This document shows, piece after piece, positions 1 through 6,989 of a stretch of DNA of 10,031 nt (position 1 is its first letter; the number at the start of each line of letters is the position of its first letter). Under the pieces are notes generated by a model that saw only the letters and a list, made by a program, of their open reading frames with translations, made no database searches and had not been told where the DNA came from. This DNA is from Clostridiales bacterium (lineage in GTDB: Bacteria; Bacillota; Clostridia; Lachnospirales; Lachnospiraceae). The stretch covers positions 1 through 10,031 of the forward strand of contig JAJUHH010000075.1 in assembly GCA_029267975.1 (NCBI GenBank), given 5' to 3'. The position numbers and the translations under genes are program-made.

Positions 1-921
1 ATATCAGCGAGAATGAATAAGAGATTGATTGACACATCTCTTATGCTGATTCTTATTAGTAGTATGTTCTTTTATTTCCTTCTTTCTTATCTTAGGAAAA
101 GGAATCGGAAGAGGATCGATGGACTGGCAGCTTATTTGGAAAAGGTTAATACGAATAAGGTCGGTATCGTAATGCAGACGGAAGAGGATGATTTTTCACA
201 GCTTCAGGATGAAATCTATAAAACTGTAACTAATCTGAATCAGACAAAGGAGGCTGCTGTAAAAGCGCAGAAGAATTATGCAGACAATATTGCCAATATT
301 GCACATCAATTAAAAACGCCGATTACGGCAGCAGGACTTTCCCTGCAGCTGATGAAGCAGGAGAGTTCCTCCGTTTATATCAATCAAATCCAAAAGCAGC
401 TTGATCGTTTAGCACATTTAGAGGAAGCCTTATTGACCCTTTCTCAGATCGATTCCGGGGTTTTAAAGCTAAACAAAGCAGCAGTTGATATTTTCACTGT
501 TTTAAGTCTGGCAGCAGACAATATGAGTGATCTTATGGCGCCAAAGAAGGTTACAGTGAGTATACCGGAGAAGGAGAGCGTTGTAGTATTAGGTGATATG
601 GAGTGGACCATGCAGGCCATCATGAACCTTATGAAAAACTGTCTGGAGCATTCCCCCATGGGTGGTGTAATACACTGTGATTACAGCCAAAATCCTCTCT
701 ATACTGAAATTCTCATCTGGGATAAAGGGAAGGGCTTTGATAAAGAAGACATTCCTCATCTCTTTGAACGCTTCTATCGCGGTAGAGCTGCCATTGGTAA
801 TGGACTGGGGATCGGCTTATCGCTGGCTAGGTCCATATTTGAATTGCAAAACGGTATGCTAACAGCAGGTAATCGGGTGAATGGCGGAGCCTGCTTTGAA
901 ATCAGGATATACCGTCACTGA
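1..921 (+). CDS. Sensor histidine kinase (5' end probably outside the window)
   Basis: Membrane sensor kinase of a two-component system. Numbered from the ATG at 13, a hydrophobic helix spans about residues 8-27 and is followed by a basic stretch (RKRNRKR), a short HAMP-like or linker helix, and the phosphoacceptor H-box IAHQLKTP with His98. The ATP-binding domain has an N-box (MNLMKN, about 204-209), a G1 box (DKGKG, 237-241) and a G2 box (GNGLGIG, 262-268). The reading frame is open from base 1 (Ile-Ser-Ala-Arg before the Met), and no convincing ribosome site precedes the ATG at 13. Relatives with the HQLKTP box usually have two membrane helices, so the true start and the first helix are probably upstream. 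The ABC ATPase gene follows after 76 bases with no terminator, suggesting an operon. By family analogy it senses a cell-envelope compound and phosphorylates a response regulator encoded upstream; that role is inferred. Confidence 0.9.
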   Translation: MSARMNKRLIDTSLMLILISSMFFYFLLSYLRKRNRKRIDGLAAYLEKVNTNKVGIVMQTEEDDFSQLQDEIYKTVTNLNQTKEAAVKAQKNYADNIANIAHQLKTPITAAGLSLQLMKQESSSVYINQIQKQLDRLAHLEEALLTLSQIDSGVLKLNKAAVDIFTVLSLAADNMSDLMAPKKVTVSIPEKESVVVLGDMEWTMQAIMNLMKNCLEHSPMGGVIHCDYSQNPLYTEILIWDKGKGFDKEDIPHLFERFYRGRAAIGNGLGIGLSLARSIFELQNGMLTAGNRVNGGACFEIRIYRH

Positions 922-977
922 GCTGTCACTTTCCTTTGCTAATATAGGAGTGTGGTATTGATACACCATAGAATAGT

Positions 978-984
978 AAGGAGG
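978..984 (+). promoter_or_regulatory. Ribosome binding site of the ABC ATPase gene
   Basis: AAGGAGG lies 13 bases before the ATG at 998. The spacing is longer than usual, but no better start codon lies nearer, and the ATG begins the conserved MEILRCEGV-type N-terminus of this ATPase family. Confidence 0.6.
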
Positions 985-997
985 AGCAGTAGTATCC

Positions 998-1681
998 ATG
1001 GAAATATTAAGATGTGAAGGTGTTCGGAAAATATATGGTTCCGGTGAGAATCAGGTGACAGCACTGCAAAACATTGACTTGACGGTAGAGAAGGGAGAGT
1101 TTGTGGCGATTGTAGGAGCATCCGGCTCCGGGAAATCCACGCTCTTGCATATTCTTGGTACGGTAGATACTCCAACAGAGGGAAAGGTATTCATTGATGG
1201 TACGGATATTTCGAAATTAAATCGGACACAGGCTGCTGTCTTTCGACGTAGAAAAGTCGGCTTAATCTATCAGTTTTATAATTTAATTCCAACCTTAACT
1301 GTGAAAAAGAATATTCTTATGCCTTTACTTTTAGATAAGCGCAAAGTAAATCAGGAATATTTTGACACAGTAGTAGGTACCTTGGGTATCGAAGATAAAC
1401 TGAATGTGCTGCCAAGTCATTTGTCTGGTGGTCAGCAGCAGAGGGTTGCAATTGCAAGGTCCTTGATTTATCGCCCGAGTCTTTTACTGGCGGACGAGCC
1501 GACAGGTAATCTGGATCAGAAGAGCTCCAAAGAAATTGTTGATCTTATGAAGCTGTCAAATCGTAATCTGAAGCAGACCATTTTACTGATTACCCATGAC
1601 GAGAAGATCGCTTTGGAGGCAGACCGCATTATAACCATTGAAGATGGCTGTATAATCGGTGATCAGAGACGAGGTGACTGA
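998..1681 (+). CDS. ABC transporter ATP-binding protein (MacB/LolD/BceA type)
   Basis: Cytoplasmic ATPase (227 aa) that powers the permease encoded next. Visible motifs are Walker A GASGSGKST (about 40-48), a Q-loop around YQFYNLIPTLTV (about 90), the signature LSGGQQQR (142-149), Walker B LLLADEP (162-168) with its D-loop GNLD, and the switch His200 in ITHD. The length and the LSGGQQQRVAIARSL form are typical of the MacB/LolD/BceA group, which pairs with FtsX-fold permeases. It is flanked by a sensor kinase and an FtsX-type permease, as in detoxification or sensing modules for antimicrobial peptides and other envelope-active compounds. Its stop codon (1679-1681) lies one base before the permease ATG, so translation is probably coupled. 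The substrate cannot be read from the sequence. Confidence 0.95.
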   Translation: MEILRCEGVRKIYGSGENQVTALQNIDLTVEKGEFVAIVGASGSGKSTLLHILGTVDTPTEGKVFIDGTDISKLNRTQAAVFRRRKVGLIYQFYNLIPTLTVKKNILMPLLLDKRKVNQEYFDTVVGTLGIEDKLNVLPSHLSGGQQQRVAIARSLIYRPSLLLADEPTGNLDQKSSKEIVDLMKLSNRNLKQTILLITHDEKIALEADRIITIEDGCIIGDQRRGD

Positions 1682-1682
1682 T

Positions 1683-3881
1683 ATGTGGAAAGAATATTCT
1701 TTGAGTTTTATTAAAAACAATAAAGCCTCCAGCATATCGATCATGATAGGTGCTCTGATTGCTTCTATGTTCCTTTCCCTGATTTGCTGTCTATTCTATA
1801 ATATGTGGCAGTATGATGTGAATCGGATCATATATGAGGAAGGTGATTGGCAGGGGGCCTTGGTTGGCAAATTCGATGAGACGGATTTGACCAAGATAAA
1901 AAACCATGCGAATGTGGCTGATCTTATTGTGGATGATCCCTCCTTGGATGGAACGATCGTGGTGAAGATATATTTTCATAATCCAAGGCAGATTTATTAT
2001 GATTTGCCCCGGATTGCACAAAATCTCAGTACAGTTCCTTCTGATATTGCCTATCACGAAACTCTGTTAGCCCAATATCTGATCTTTGATCCCCAAGGGG
2101 AAGAACATCCTTTATTGCTGCTTTTTTATCTCTTTGTATTGGGGATTACCAGTGTCTCCTTGATATTGATCATTCGAAATGCCTTCGAATTTTCTATGGC
2201 TTCACGTATTCATCAGTTTGGGATATTATCCAGTGTAGGAGCAACACCTGGACAAATCAGGCTATGTCTTCTTCAGGAGGCTGCTATTCTATGTATTATG
2301 CCGATTCTTATGGGTAGTTTTATAGGGATTGGGTTATGCTATGGATATTTTCGCTTTGCAAACTCCATTACGTCGGATTATCAGAGGATACCGGCTGTGT
2401 TCCAATACCATAGTAGGATATGGCTGGTAACAATTCTGGTATCCATCCTGACAGTATTGCTTTCTGCCTGGTTTCCGGCAAGGAAGATGAGTAAATTATC
2501 AACCCTGGAGACAATTTTCATAGGATCTGAAGAAGGGCTAAAAGGCAAAAAGCGTGCTCCTATTCTGACAGCATTTTTTGGGATAGAAGGGGAACTTACA
2601 GGGCTTTCCATGAAAGCAAGAAAGAAGGCACTACGAACTACTACAAGGTCATTAACATTATCCTTTCTGGCATTTTCCCTATTCCTGTGTTTCATAACAC
2701 TTTCTACCATTAGTACAAAATATACTTATTTTGAAAGAAACAAGAATACCTGGGACATCATGGTTGAGATAAAGGATACACCAATCACCCAGGTTCATAA
2801 TATCAGTGAGATATCCAAGGGATCCAATGTGGAAGATGCTGTGCTTTATCAAAAGGTAGAGCTTTATACCACGATTACAGAGGAGCAGATCAGTAATGAG
2901 CTGATGAAGCTAGGTGGGTTATCCGCTGTGGCAGGAGAGTCTGTACAAAAAAAGGATGCCTCCTATCTTGTGAGTATGCCGCTACTTATCATGGATGATG
3001 AAAGCTTTCTGGAGTATTGTAAGCAGGCAGGAATCAAGGAGCAAACGAGTGGTGGCATATTGAGCAATCAGATCTGGGACAGTCTGAACAGTAATTTTCG
3101 ATATCGGGAATACCTTCCCTATATCAAAGAAGATACTCAGAATTCGCTAGTTATCAGTAATCCGGAGCAGGAAGTATTCGCAGAGGTGCCGATTCTGGGC
3201 TATGCAAATGTAGAGCCCTTGCTTCGTGAGGAGTATAGTGATTATGCATTGCTTCAAGTCCTTCCCTTATCTGTTTGGAAGACAATAAATGCTGATATAG
3301 GCTTTAATCATGGTATCACAGAGCAAAACACTTATCTTAGGATATTGACAAGGGATGAGTCCATCATAGATACAACAATGGAGGAAGTAAAGAAAATCCT
3401 GGAAAGAGATTATACGATTGAAATTGAAAACAGGGTCCAGCAGGAGATTACAAATGGGAAGATCATTCAGGGATATAAAATAGTTGTAGGAAGCCTCTGT
3501 GTACTATTGGCCATCATTGGTATATCCAATATCTTCTCTGTCGCCTTAGGCTTTATCCATCAAAGAAAACGGGAATTTGCCAGATATATATCCATTGGTG
3601 TAACTCCGGAGGGGATAAGGAAAATGCTGATCATTGAAGCAGCAGCAATTGCCGGACGTCCACTCATCATTACATTACCACTGACGATTCTGTTCGTGAT
3701 CTATGCAACGAAGGCCAGTTACCTGGATCTGAATGAATTTGTCGTTCAAATGCCAATCCTGCCTATATCCTTGTTTATGGCGATGATAGTGGTATTTGTA
3801 GGGCTGGCCTATTATATTGGCGGAAGGAATATATGCAGATACAATATGAGTGAAGTACTGAAGGATGATACCATGATATAA
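1683..3881 (+). CDS. FtsX/MacB-type ABC transporter permease
   Basis: Integral membrane partner of the preceding ATPase. I place the start at the ATG at 1683 (732 aa): GAGGTGA at 1671-1677 is a good ribosome site five bases away. A GTG at 1659 in the same frame has no ribosome site and lies inside the ATPase gene. Hydrophobic segments suggest eight helices, at about residues 16-38, 141-163, 194-223, 245-266, 320-343, 597-622, 648-675 and 692-713. This fits two FtsX-like units: one with a small outside loop (about 40-140) and one with a large extracytoplasmic domain (about 344-596). BceB-type permeases typically have ten helices with the large loop between helices 7 and 8, so this is a relative rather than a plain BceB. 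A role in peptide or lipid export, or in signalling to the kinase, is inferred from context. Confidence 0.92.
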   Translation: MWKEYSLSFIKNNKASSISIMIGALIASMFLSLICCLFYNMWQYDVNRIIYEEGDWQGALVGKFDETDLTKIKNHANVADLIVDDPSLDGTIVVKIYFHNPRQIYYDLPRIAQNLSTVPSDIAYHETLLAQYLIFDPQGEEHPLLLLFYLFVLGITSVSLILIIRNAFEFSMASRIHQFGILSSVGATPGQIRLCLLQEAAILCIMPILMGSFIGIGLCYGYFRFANSITSDYQRIPAVFQYHSRIWLVTILVSILTVLLSAWFPARKMSKLSTLETIFIGSEEGLKGKKRAPILTAFFGIEGELTGLSMKARKKALRTTTRSLTLSFLAFSLFLCFITLSTISTKYTYFERNKNTWDIMVEIKDTPITQVHNISEISKGSNVEDAVLYQKVELYTTITEEQISNELMKLGGLSAVAGESVQKKDASYLVSMPLLIMDDESFLEYCKQAGIKEQTSGGILSNQIWDSLNSNFRYREYLPYIKEDTQNSLVISNPEQEVFAEVPILGYANVEPLLREEYSDYALLQVLPLSVWKTINADIGFNHGITEQNTYLRILTRDESIIDTTMEEVKKILERDYTIEIENRVQQEITNGKIIQGYKIVVGSLCVLLAIIGISNIFSVALGFIHQRKREFARYISIGVTPEGIRKMLIIEAAAIAGRPLIITLPLTILFVIYATKASYLDLNEFVVQMPILPISLFMAMIVVFVGLAYYIGGRNICRYNMSEVLKDDTMI

Positions 3882-3891
3882 TATATCATGG
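3871..3891 (+). other. Hairpin over the permease stop codon
   Basis: CCATGATAT and ATATCATGG form a perfect 9-bp stem around AAT, and the TAA stop (3879-3881) sits at the tip. GATA before and TATC after could extend the stem across a 3-base bulge. No T-tract follows, so it is not an intrinsic terminator. It could protect the 3' end of the mRNA or affect termination of translation; this is inference. Confidence 0.5.
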
Positions 3892-3916
3892 CAGTATCGC
3901 ATAAGCAGATAAAAAC

Positions 3917-4025
3917 ATTACTGATCCTAAATAATATTACTGATCCTAAATAATATTACTGAACCTAAATAATATTACTGAACCTAAAAATATTACCAAC
4001 CAAAAAATATTACCAACCTAAATTG
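3917..4025. repeat. Six-copy tandem repeat, unit about 19 bp
   Basis: Units begin at 3917, 3936, 3955, 3974, 3992 and 4009. The first two are identical (ATTACTGATCCTAAATAAT), the third and fourth change GATCC to GAACC, and the fourth is shortened to 18 bp. The last two read ATTACCAACC and are 17 bp long. Copies therefore diverge steadily from left to right. There are no unique spacers, so it is not a CRISPR array. The block lies between the permease gene and the convergent-gene hairpin and encodes nothing visible. Confidence 0.9.
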
Positions 4026-4053
4026 TTACGAAACCGATTTCTGTATGAAAAGA

Positions 4054-4095
4054 GGCTGCTTCCTGACTAATTAATCAATTAGTCAGGAAGCAGCC
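4054..4095. terminator. Strong hairpin between convergent genes
   Basis: GGCTGCTTCCTGACTAATT (4054-4072) pairs perfectly over 19 bp with 4077-4095 around the 4-base loop AATC. On the minus strand the stem is followed by CTCTTTTCAT, a modest U-tract. On the plus strand an AT-rich but not T-rich stretch follows. It lies between the permease and peroxidase stop codons and most likely terminates in both directions, better for the minus strand. Confidence 0.75.
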
Positions 4096-4156
4096 ATCTA
4101 TATAATAATGTGTGGGGGAATAGCGAAATGTTACTTGTATGGTTAAGACTTAGTGA

Positions 4157-4702
4157 TTATAAGAGTTCTCTTACCCTGCTGCCTACCAAAAACATATCTG
4201 CAGTCGGCTCAAAGCGTTCCACTACATTACCCTTACGGTCGATTAAGAACTTGGTAAAGTTCCATTTGATATCCGGCTTGCTGGCGTAATCAGGATCTTG
4301 TTCTGTCAGCTTGGGAACTAATCTGGCAGTAATGGGATGGGAGTCATCAAAGCCTGCAAATCCCTTCTGGGATACCAGATATTTATACAAGGGATGTGCA
4401 TTCTCACCATTTACCTCAATCTTGGAGAAGGTAGGGAACTTCACGCCGTAATTGGATTCACAGAAGGCATAGATTTCCTCATCTGTTCCGGGAGCCTGAT
4501 TGCCGAATTGATTGCAGGGGAAATCCAGAATAACAAAACCTTGATCGGCATACTTTTCATAGAGATCCTCCAGATCGTCATACTGGGGAGTAAAGCCGCA
4601 TTGGGTAGCAGTATTGACGATCAACAGTACCTTGCCCTGATATTCAGACAGGCTCACATCATTGCCCTCCTTATCCTTAACCGTAAAATCATATACATTC
4701 AT
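4157..4702 (-). CDS. Glutathione peroxidase family protein (three-Cys form)
   Basis: Thiol peroxidase that reduces hydrogen peroxide and organic hydroperoxides in the cytoplasm. I start at the ATG at 4702 (181 aa): AGGTGAG precedes it closely, whereas an in-frame ATG 18 bases upstream lies inside an inverted repeat and has no good ribosome site. The catalytic set is complete: peroxidatic Cys35 (TGC codon, not selenocysteine) in NTATQCGFTPQY, Gln69 in GNQAPG, and Trp147-Asn148 in WNFTKF. Cys81 in FCESNYG is where thioredoxin-dependent members keep their resolving Cys, and Cys63 in FPCNQF is a third. Compared with the neighbouring paralogue it has 24 extra residues before WNF, within about 111-142 (containing DDSHPITARL). 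Thioredoxin is a more likely reductant than glutathione, by family knowledge. It follows the other peroxidase by 65 bases. Confidence 0.93.
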   Translation of the reverse strand: MNVYDFTVKDKEGNDVSLSEYQGKVLLIVNTATQCGFTPQYDDLEDLYEKYADQGFVILDFPCNQFGNQAPGTDEEIYAFCESNYGVKFPTFSKIEVNGENAHPLYKYLVSQKGFAGFDDSHPITARLVPKLTEQDPDYASKPDIKWNFTKFLIDRKGNVVERFEPTADMFLVGSRVRELL

Positions 4703-4714
4703 AATCTCACCTGA

Positions 4715-4737
4715 TATCATACCGGATCGGTATGATA
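4715..4737. promoter_or_regulatory. 10-bp inverted repeat, candidate operator or leader hairpin
   Basis: Arms TATCATACCG and CGGTATGATA are perfect complements separated by GAT. It ends 12 bases before the chosen peroxidase start and covers the discarded upstream ATG. The GC core CCG/CGG in AT-rich surroundings, with short dyad arms, looks like a TetR- or MarR-type operator, though an mRNA hairpin near the ribosome site is equally possible. No regulator gene is in view. Confidence 0.55.
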
Positions 4738-4766
4738 CTTTCCTTTCTTAAATTAATCTTTGCTAT

Positions 4767-4772
4767 ATTATA
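4767..4772 (-). promoter_or_regulatory. Possible internal -10 box
   Basis: TATAAT on the minus strand overlaps the TAA stop of the upstream peroxidase. No recognisable -35 stands 16-18 bases before it, so it is only a weak candidate for a separate promoter of the downstream peroxidase. If used, transcription would begin before the 10-bp inverted repeat at 4715-4737. Confidence 0.3.
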
Positions 4773-5241
4773 AGAGTGCTTTAATATCCTTTTCTATACT
4801 TTCGGGAGTATCATTGGGGGCAAAGCGCTTGATCACTTTCCCCGATCTGTCGATCAGGAACTTTGTGAAGTTCCATTTGATCGTAGTACCCATGATTCCG
4901 GCTTGTTCCTTCTTGAGGAAACTATATAAAGGTTCGGCCTCTTTGCCGTTGACCTTAATTTTTGCAAATTGCGGAAAGGTTGTTCCGTATTTTAAAGAGC
5001 AGAAGCTTTGGATTTCCTCTAAGCTGCCAGGGGCTTGACCAGCAAACTGGTTAAAGGGAAAATCGAGTATCTCAAAGCCTTTGTCCTTATACTTGTCATA
5101 GAGTGCTTGCAAGCCCTTGTACTGAGGGGTAAAACCACAGCCTGTGGCAGTATTGACAACAAGCAAAACCTTTCCCTGATAGTTTTTCATGGAGATATCA
5201 ATCCCCTTGGCATCCTTAACGGTGTAATCGTAGAAACCCAT
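4768..5241 (-). CDS. Glutathione peroxidase family protein (two-Cys form)
   Basis: Cytoplasmic thiol peroxidase, 157 aa. The ATG at 5241 is chosen because AGGAGGT lies nine bases upstream; an in-frame TTG eight codons earlier would place that ribosome site inside the coding sequence. The active site is intact: Cys35 (TGT codon) in NTATGCGFTPQY, Gln69 in GQAPG, and Trp123-Asn124 in WNFTKF. Cys81 in FCSLKYG is the probable resolving Cys of the thioredoxin-dependent type. The middle Cys of FPCNQF is Phe here (FPFNQF), unlike in the downstream paralogue. The length is that of compact bacterial members such as B. subtilis BsaA. It is first in a two-gene unit behind a strong promoter with an OhrR-like box, which fits induction by organic peroxides. 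The two copies are clearly diverged, so the duplication is not recent. Confidence 0.94.
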   Translation of the reverse strand: MGFYDYTVKDAKGIDISMKNYQGKVLLVVNTATGCGFTPQYKGLQALYDKYKDKGFEILDFPFNQFAGQAPGSLEEIQSFCSLKYGTTFPQFAKIKVNGKEAEPLYSFLKKEQAGIMGTTIKWNFTKFLIDRSGKVIKRFAPNDTPESIEKDIKALL

Positions 5242-5273
5242 TGATTCATTACCTCCTGCACACAATAATTAAT

Positions 5274-5288
5274 TACAATTAGATTGTA
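5274..5288. promoter_or_regulatory. OhrR-type operator
   Basis: TACAATTAGATTGTA is a dyad with arms TACAAT/ATTGTA. It differs at one defined position from the OhrR consensus TACAATT-n-AATTGTA known from Bacillus subtilis ohrA. It continues into TATACAATTA, giving the palindrome ATTGTATACAAT at 5283-5294, which resembles the joined double box I recall from the ohrA operator; the far half of the second box is lost. It fully covers the -10 hexamer, the position expected for repression. Binding by an OhrR/MarR-family protein is inferred. Confidence 0.6.
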
Positions 5289-5311
5289 TACAATTAAACA
5301 TCATATGTCAA
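5283..5311 (-). promoter_or_regulatory. Promoter of the peroxidase pair
   Basis: On the minus strand, TTGACA (5306-5311) is followed by exactly 17 bases and then TACAAT (5283-5288), a near-consensus sigma-A promoter. Transcription would start roughly 35 bases before the first peroxidase ATG. Confidence 0.8.
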
Positions 5312-5500
5312 TATCCTTGTATCTTTTTCATAAAGTTTTAATGATTTGCGCAATAAGAGGGTTGCGTTAAGATATATGGATATTTCAGGATGGGGCTGCG
5401 GCTGCTAATAACTGCCATTCATATAGTTAAGGAAGCGACATGGAAGATGATAAGTATAGTATGATGAATATAATAGACTTTCATGCATTTTCGTTAGAAT
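5312..5500. other. Intergenic stretch without a recognisable gene
   Basis: This lies between the peroxidase promoter and the terminator of the CNNM/CBS gene. I see only short dyads, such as CGCAA/TTGCG around 5349-5365, and a small open frame starting near 5439 that would run through the terminator hairpin and is therefore unlikely to be translated. It probably holds the upstream part of the peroxidase control region and nothing else I can support. Confidence 0.5.
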
Positions 5501-5530
5501 CAAAAAGGGAACACCCTGTAAGGTGCTCCC
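5501..5530 (-). terminator. Intrinsic terminator of the CNNM/CBS gene
   Basis: On the minus strand GGGAGCACC pairs with GGTGTTCCC (one mismatch) around a 6-base loop and is followed directly by TTTTT. It begins 10 bases past the stop codon of the gene ending at 5541. Confidence 0.85.
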
Positions 5531-5540
5531 GAATTAAATG

Positions 5541-6818
5541 TTATTCTTGTTCGGTTACTTTTTCTTCATTTTTAACCAGAATATGAACCTTATCCACCCT
5601 GTTCTTATCAACAGCAGCAACAGTAAATACGATATTGTCTTCTGTTACGGTTTCTCCTTCTTCAGGAAGGTGATCCAGTAGGTAGATGATATGTCCTGCG
5701 ATGGAATCATAATCATCCGATTCTAACTCCAGGCCTAGTGCTTCATTTATTTCATCCAGTTTGGTGTAACCGTCAACCAGATACTCATTTTCATTTAGTG
5801 CTTTAATGCTGTCTTCCTCATCGTCATCATATTCGACACGAATCTCTCCCCCGATTTCTTCCAGCACGTCCTCAAGTGTGATCAGACCAACTGTAGCGCC
5901 ATATTCATCAAGAACGATAGCGAGCGATATGGAGTTGCGTCTCATTTCGATCAGCAACTCTGAGGTCTTCTTATACTCGTATGTGAAATAAGGCTCCCTC
6001 ATAATATTTACGATATTGAAGTTTTCCTTGTCTCCGTTATAGAAGAAGACATCCTTGAGGTTCACGATACCGATGACATTGTCGCGAGTATCTGCGTACA
6101 CCGGCATTCTCGTGTATTTTTCTTCAGAAAATGCTTTTACTAACTCCTCATAGGTAAATTCAACATTGGCAAAGGCCATGTCGGTACGGGGTACCATGAC
6201 ATCTTTTGCAAGTGCATCGCCGAAATCAACTAAATTGGTTAACATTCTTCGTTCTTCGCTTTCCATTTCTCCCTCTTCCTGACTGTAATCAAGAAGGGTC
6301 CGAAGCTCTGTTTCTATGAACGGCTTTGTCTTTTCGTCCGCATTGATATGGAACAGCATCAAAATGCCGTTACAAATCTGGTTAATGACAAAGGATATGG
6401 GCTTTAACAGCTTAGTAAGTAAGTAAACCGGGCCTGCTATGGCAAGTGCTGCCTTCTCCGGTTGAATGGAGGCAATGGTCTCAGGCAGTACCCCTCCCAG
6501 GATCAGAAATAGAAGAATAAGTACAGCGATGGATAATTCTACATAGGAATCTCCCCAGTTGTGAATAGCCATCGTAGTTGCAAGTGCTGTTGCGGACAGC
6601 TTAGTAACATTCTTGCAGATCAATAAAGCGGTAATCACTCCTCTGGGCTCTTCAATTAATTTACTTACGGTTTTAGCGCCTCTAATATCGTCGTCTTCCA
6701 AAGCACGGATTCGCAACTTGTTTACGCCCTGCAAGGCTGCGTCCGAGAAGGTAAAGAAAATGTACAGAATAAATAAGATAATCAATATAATCGGTTGCGT
6801 GGCGTCACCGAGGTCCAA
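5541..6818 (-). CDS. CNNM/DUF21 membrane protein with CBS pair and CorC-HlyC domain
   Basis: Integral membrane protein (425 aa) of the CNNM/CorC/hemolysin-C group, members of which are implicated in magnesium or other cation export. Despite the historical name hemolysin, haemolysis is not its established role. The DUF21 region (about 1-190) has hydrophobic segments near residues 8-28, 57-85, 95-118 and 125-150, and the conserved LPETIA near 110. The first CBS domain runs about 208-262 (MVPRTDM to LKDVFFY), the second about 272-330 (ending LITLEDVLEEIGGEI), and the CorC-HlyC domain about 343-420. The start is TTG at 6818: AGGAGA lies seven bases upstream, and the nearby ATG is out of frame. 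It has its own promoter and terminator, so it is probably transcribed alone. Confidence 0.94.
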   Translation of the reverse strand: MDLGDATQPIILIILFILYIFFTFSDAALQGVNKLRIRALEDDDIRGAKTVSKLIEEPRGVITALLICKNVTKLSATALATTMAIHNWGDSYVELSIAVLILLFLILGGVLPETIASIQPEKAALAIAGPVYLLTKLLKPISFVINQICNGILMLFHINADEKTKPFIETELRTLLDYSQEEGEMESEERRMLTNLVDFGDALAKDVMVPRTDMAFANVEFTYEELVKAFSEEKYTRMPVYADTRDNVIGIVNLKDVFFYNGDKENFNIVNIMREPYFTYEYKKTSELLIEMRRNSISLAIVLDEYGATVGLITLEDVLEEIGGEIRVEYDDDEEDSIKALNENEYLVDGYTKLDEINEALGLELESDDYDSIAGHIIYLLDHLPEEGETVTEDNIVFTVAAVDKNRVDKVHILVKNEEKVTEQE

Positions 6819-6873
6819 AATATCATCTCCTAATGAAAAAATACTTTATTTTAAATGCCTTTTACAATTTCTC

Positions 6874-6902
6874 ATCTTACAGTAATACAGTCTGAATGTC
6901 AA
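6874..6902 (-). promoter_or_regulatory. Promoter of the CNNM/CBS gene
   Basis: On the minus strand, TTGACA (6897-6902), a 17-base spacer and TAAGAT (6874-6879, four of six consensus bases) precede the TTG start by about 55 bases. Confidence 0.7.
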
Positions 6903-6956
6903 GTTTTCTGGGATTTATTTCATGTTTATTTTACGAATAGGCTGGGGCGGAACCTT

Positions 6957-6983
6957 TTGAGAAATGCGGAAATATGCTATAAT
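6957..6983 (+). promoter_or_regulatory. Extended -10 promoter of the phospholipase-family gene
   Basis: TATAAT (6978-6983) is preceded by TGC, an extended -10 element. TTGAGA (6957-6962) is a good -35 at a short spacing of 15 bases, which the extended -10 may offset. The leader to the TTG start would be about 120 bases. Confidence 0.7.
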
Positions 6984-6989
6984 AGTACT

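Noticed and set aside
1659..1682. GTG start extending the permease by eight codons
   Set aside because: It would place the good ribosome site GAGGTGA within the coding region; the ATG at 1683 fits that site and the stop-start junction with the ATPase gene.
3871..3891. Intrinsic terminator at the permease stop codon
   Set aside because: The stem is AT-rich and is followed by GCAGTATCGC, not a T-tract; the hairpin at 4054-4095 is a better terminator.
3917..4025. CRISPR array
   Set aside because: The units are contiguous with no unique spacers, only six degenerate copies exist, and no cas gene is present.
4598..5136. Selenocysteine in the peroxidases
   Set aside because: Both active-site codons are ordinary Cys codons (TGC and TGT), so no UGA recoding is involved.
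4337..5244. Open frames on the plus strand opposite the two peroxidase genes
   Set aside because: They are antisense to intact, well-conserved catalytic proteins, have no ribosome sites and encode no recognisable motif.
5274..5294. PerR box upstream of the peroxidases
   Set aside because: The dyad is TACAAT/ATTGTA, not the PerR consensus TTATAAT-n-ATTATAA; the OhrR consensus fits far better.
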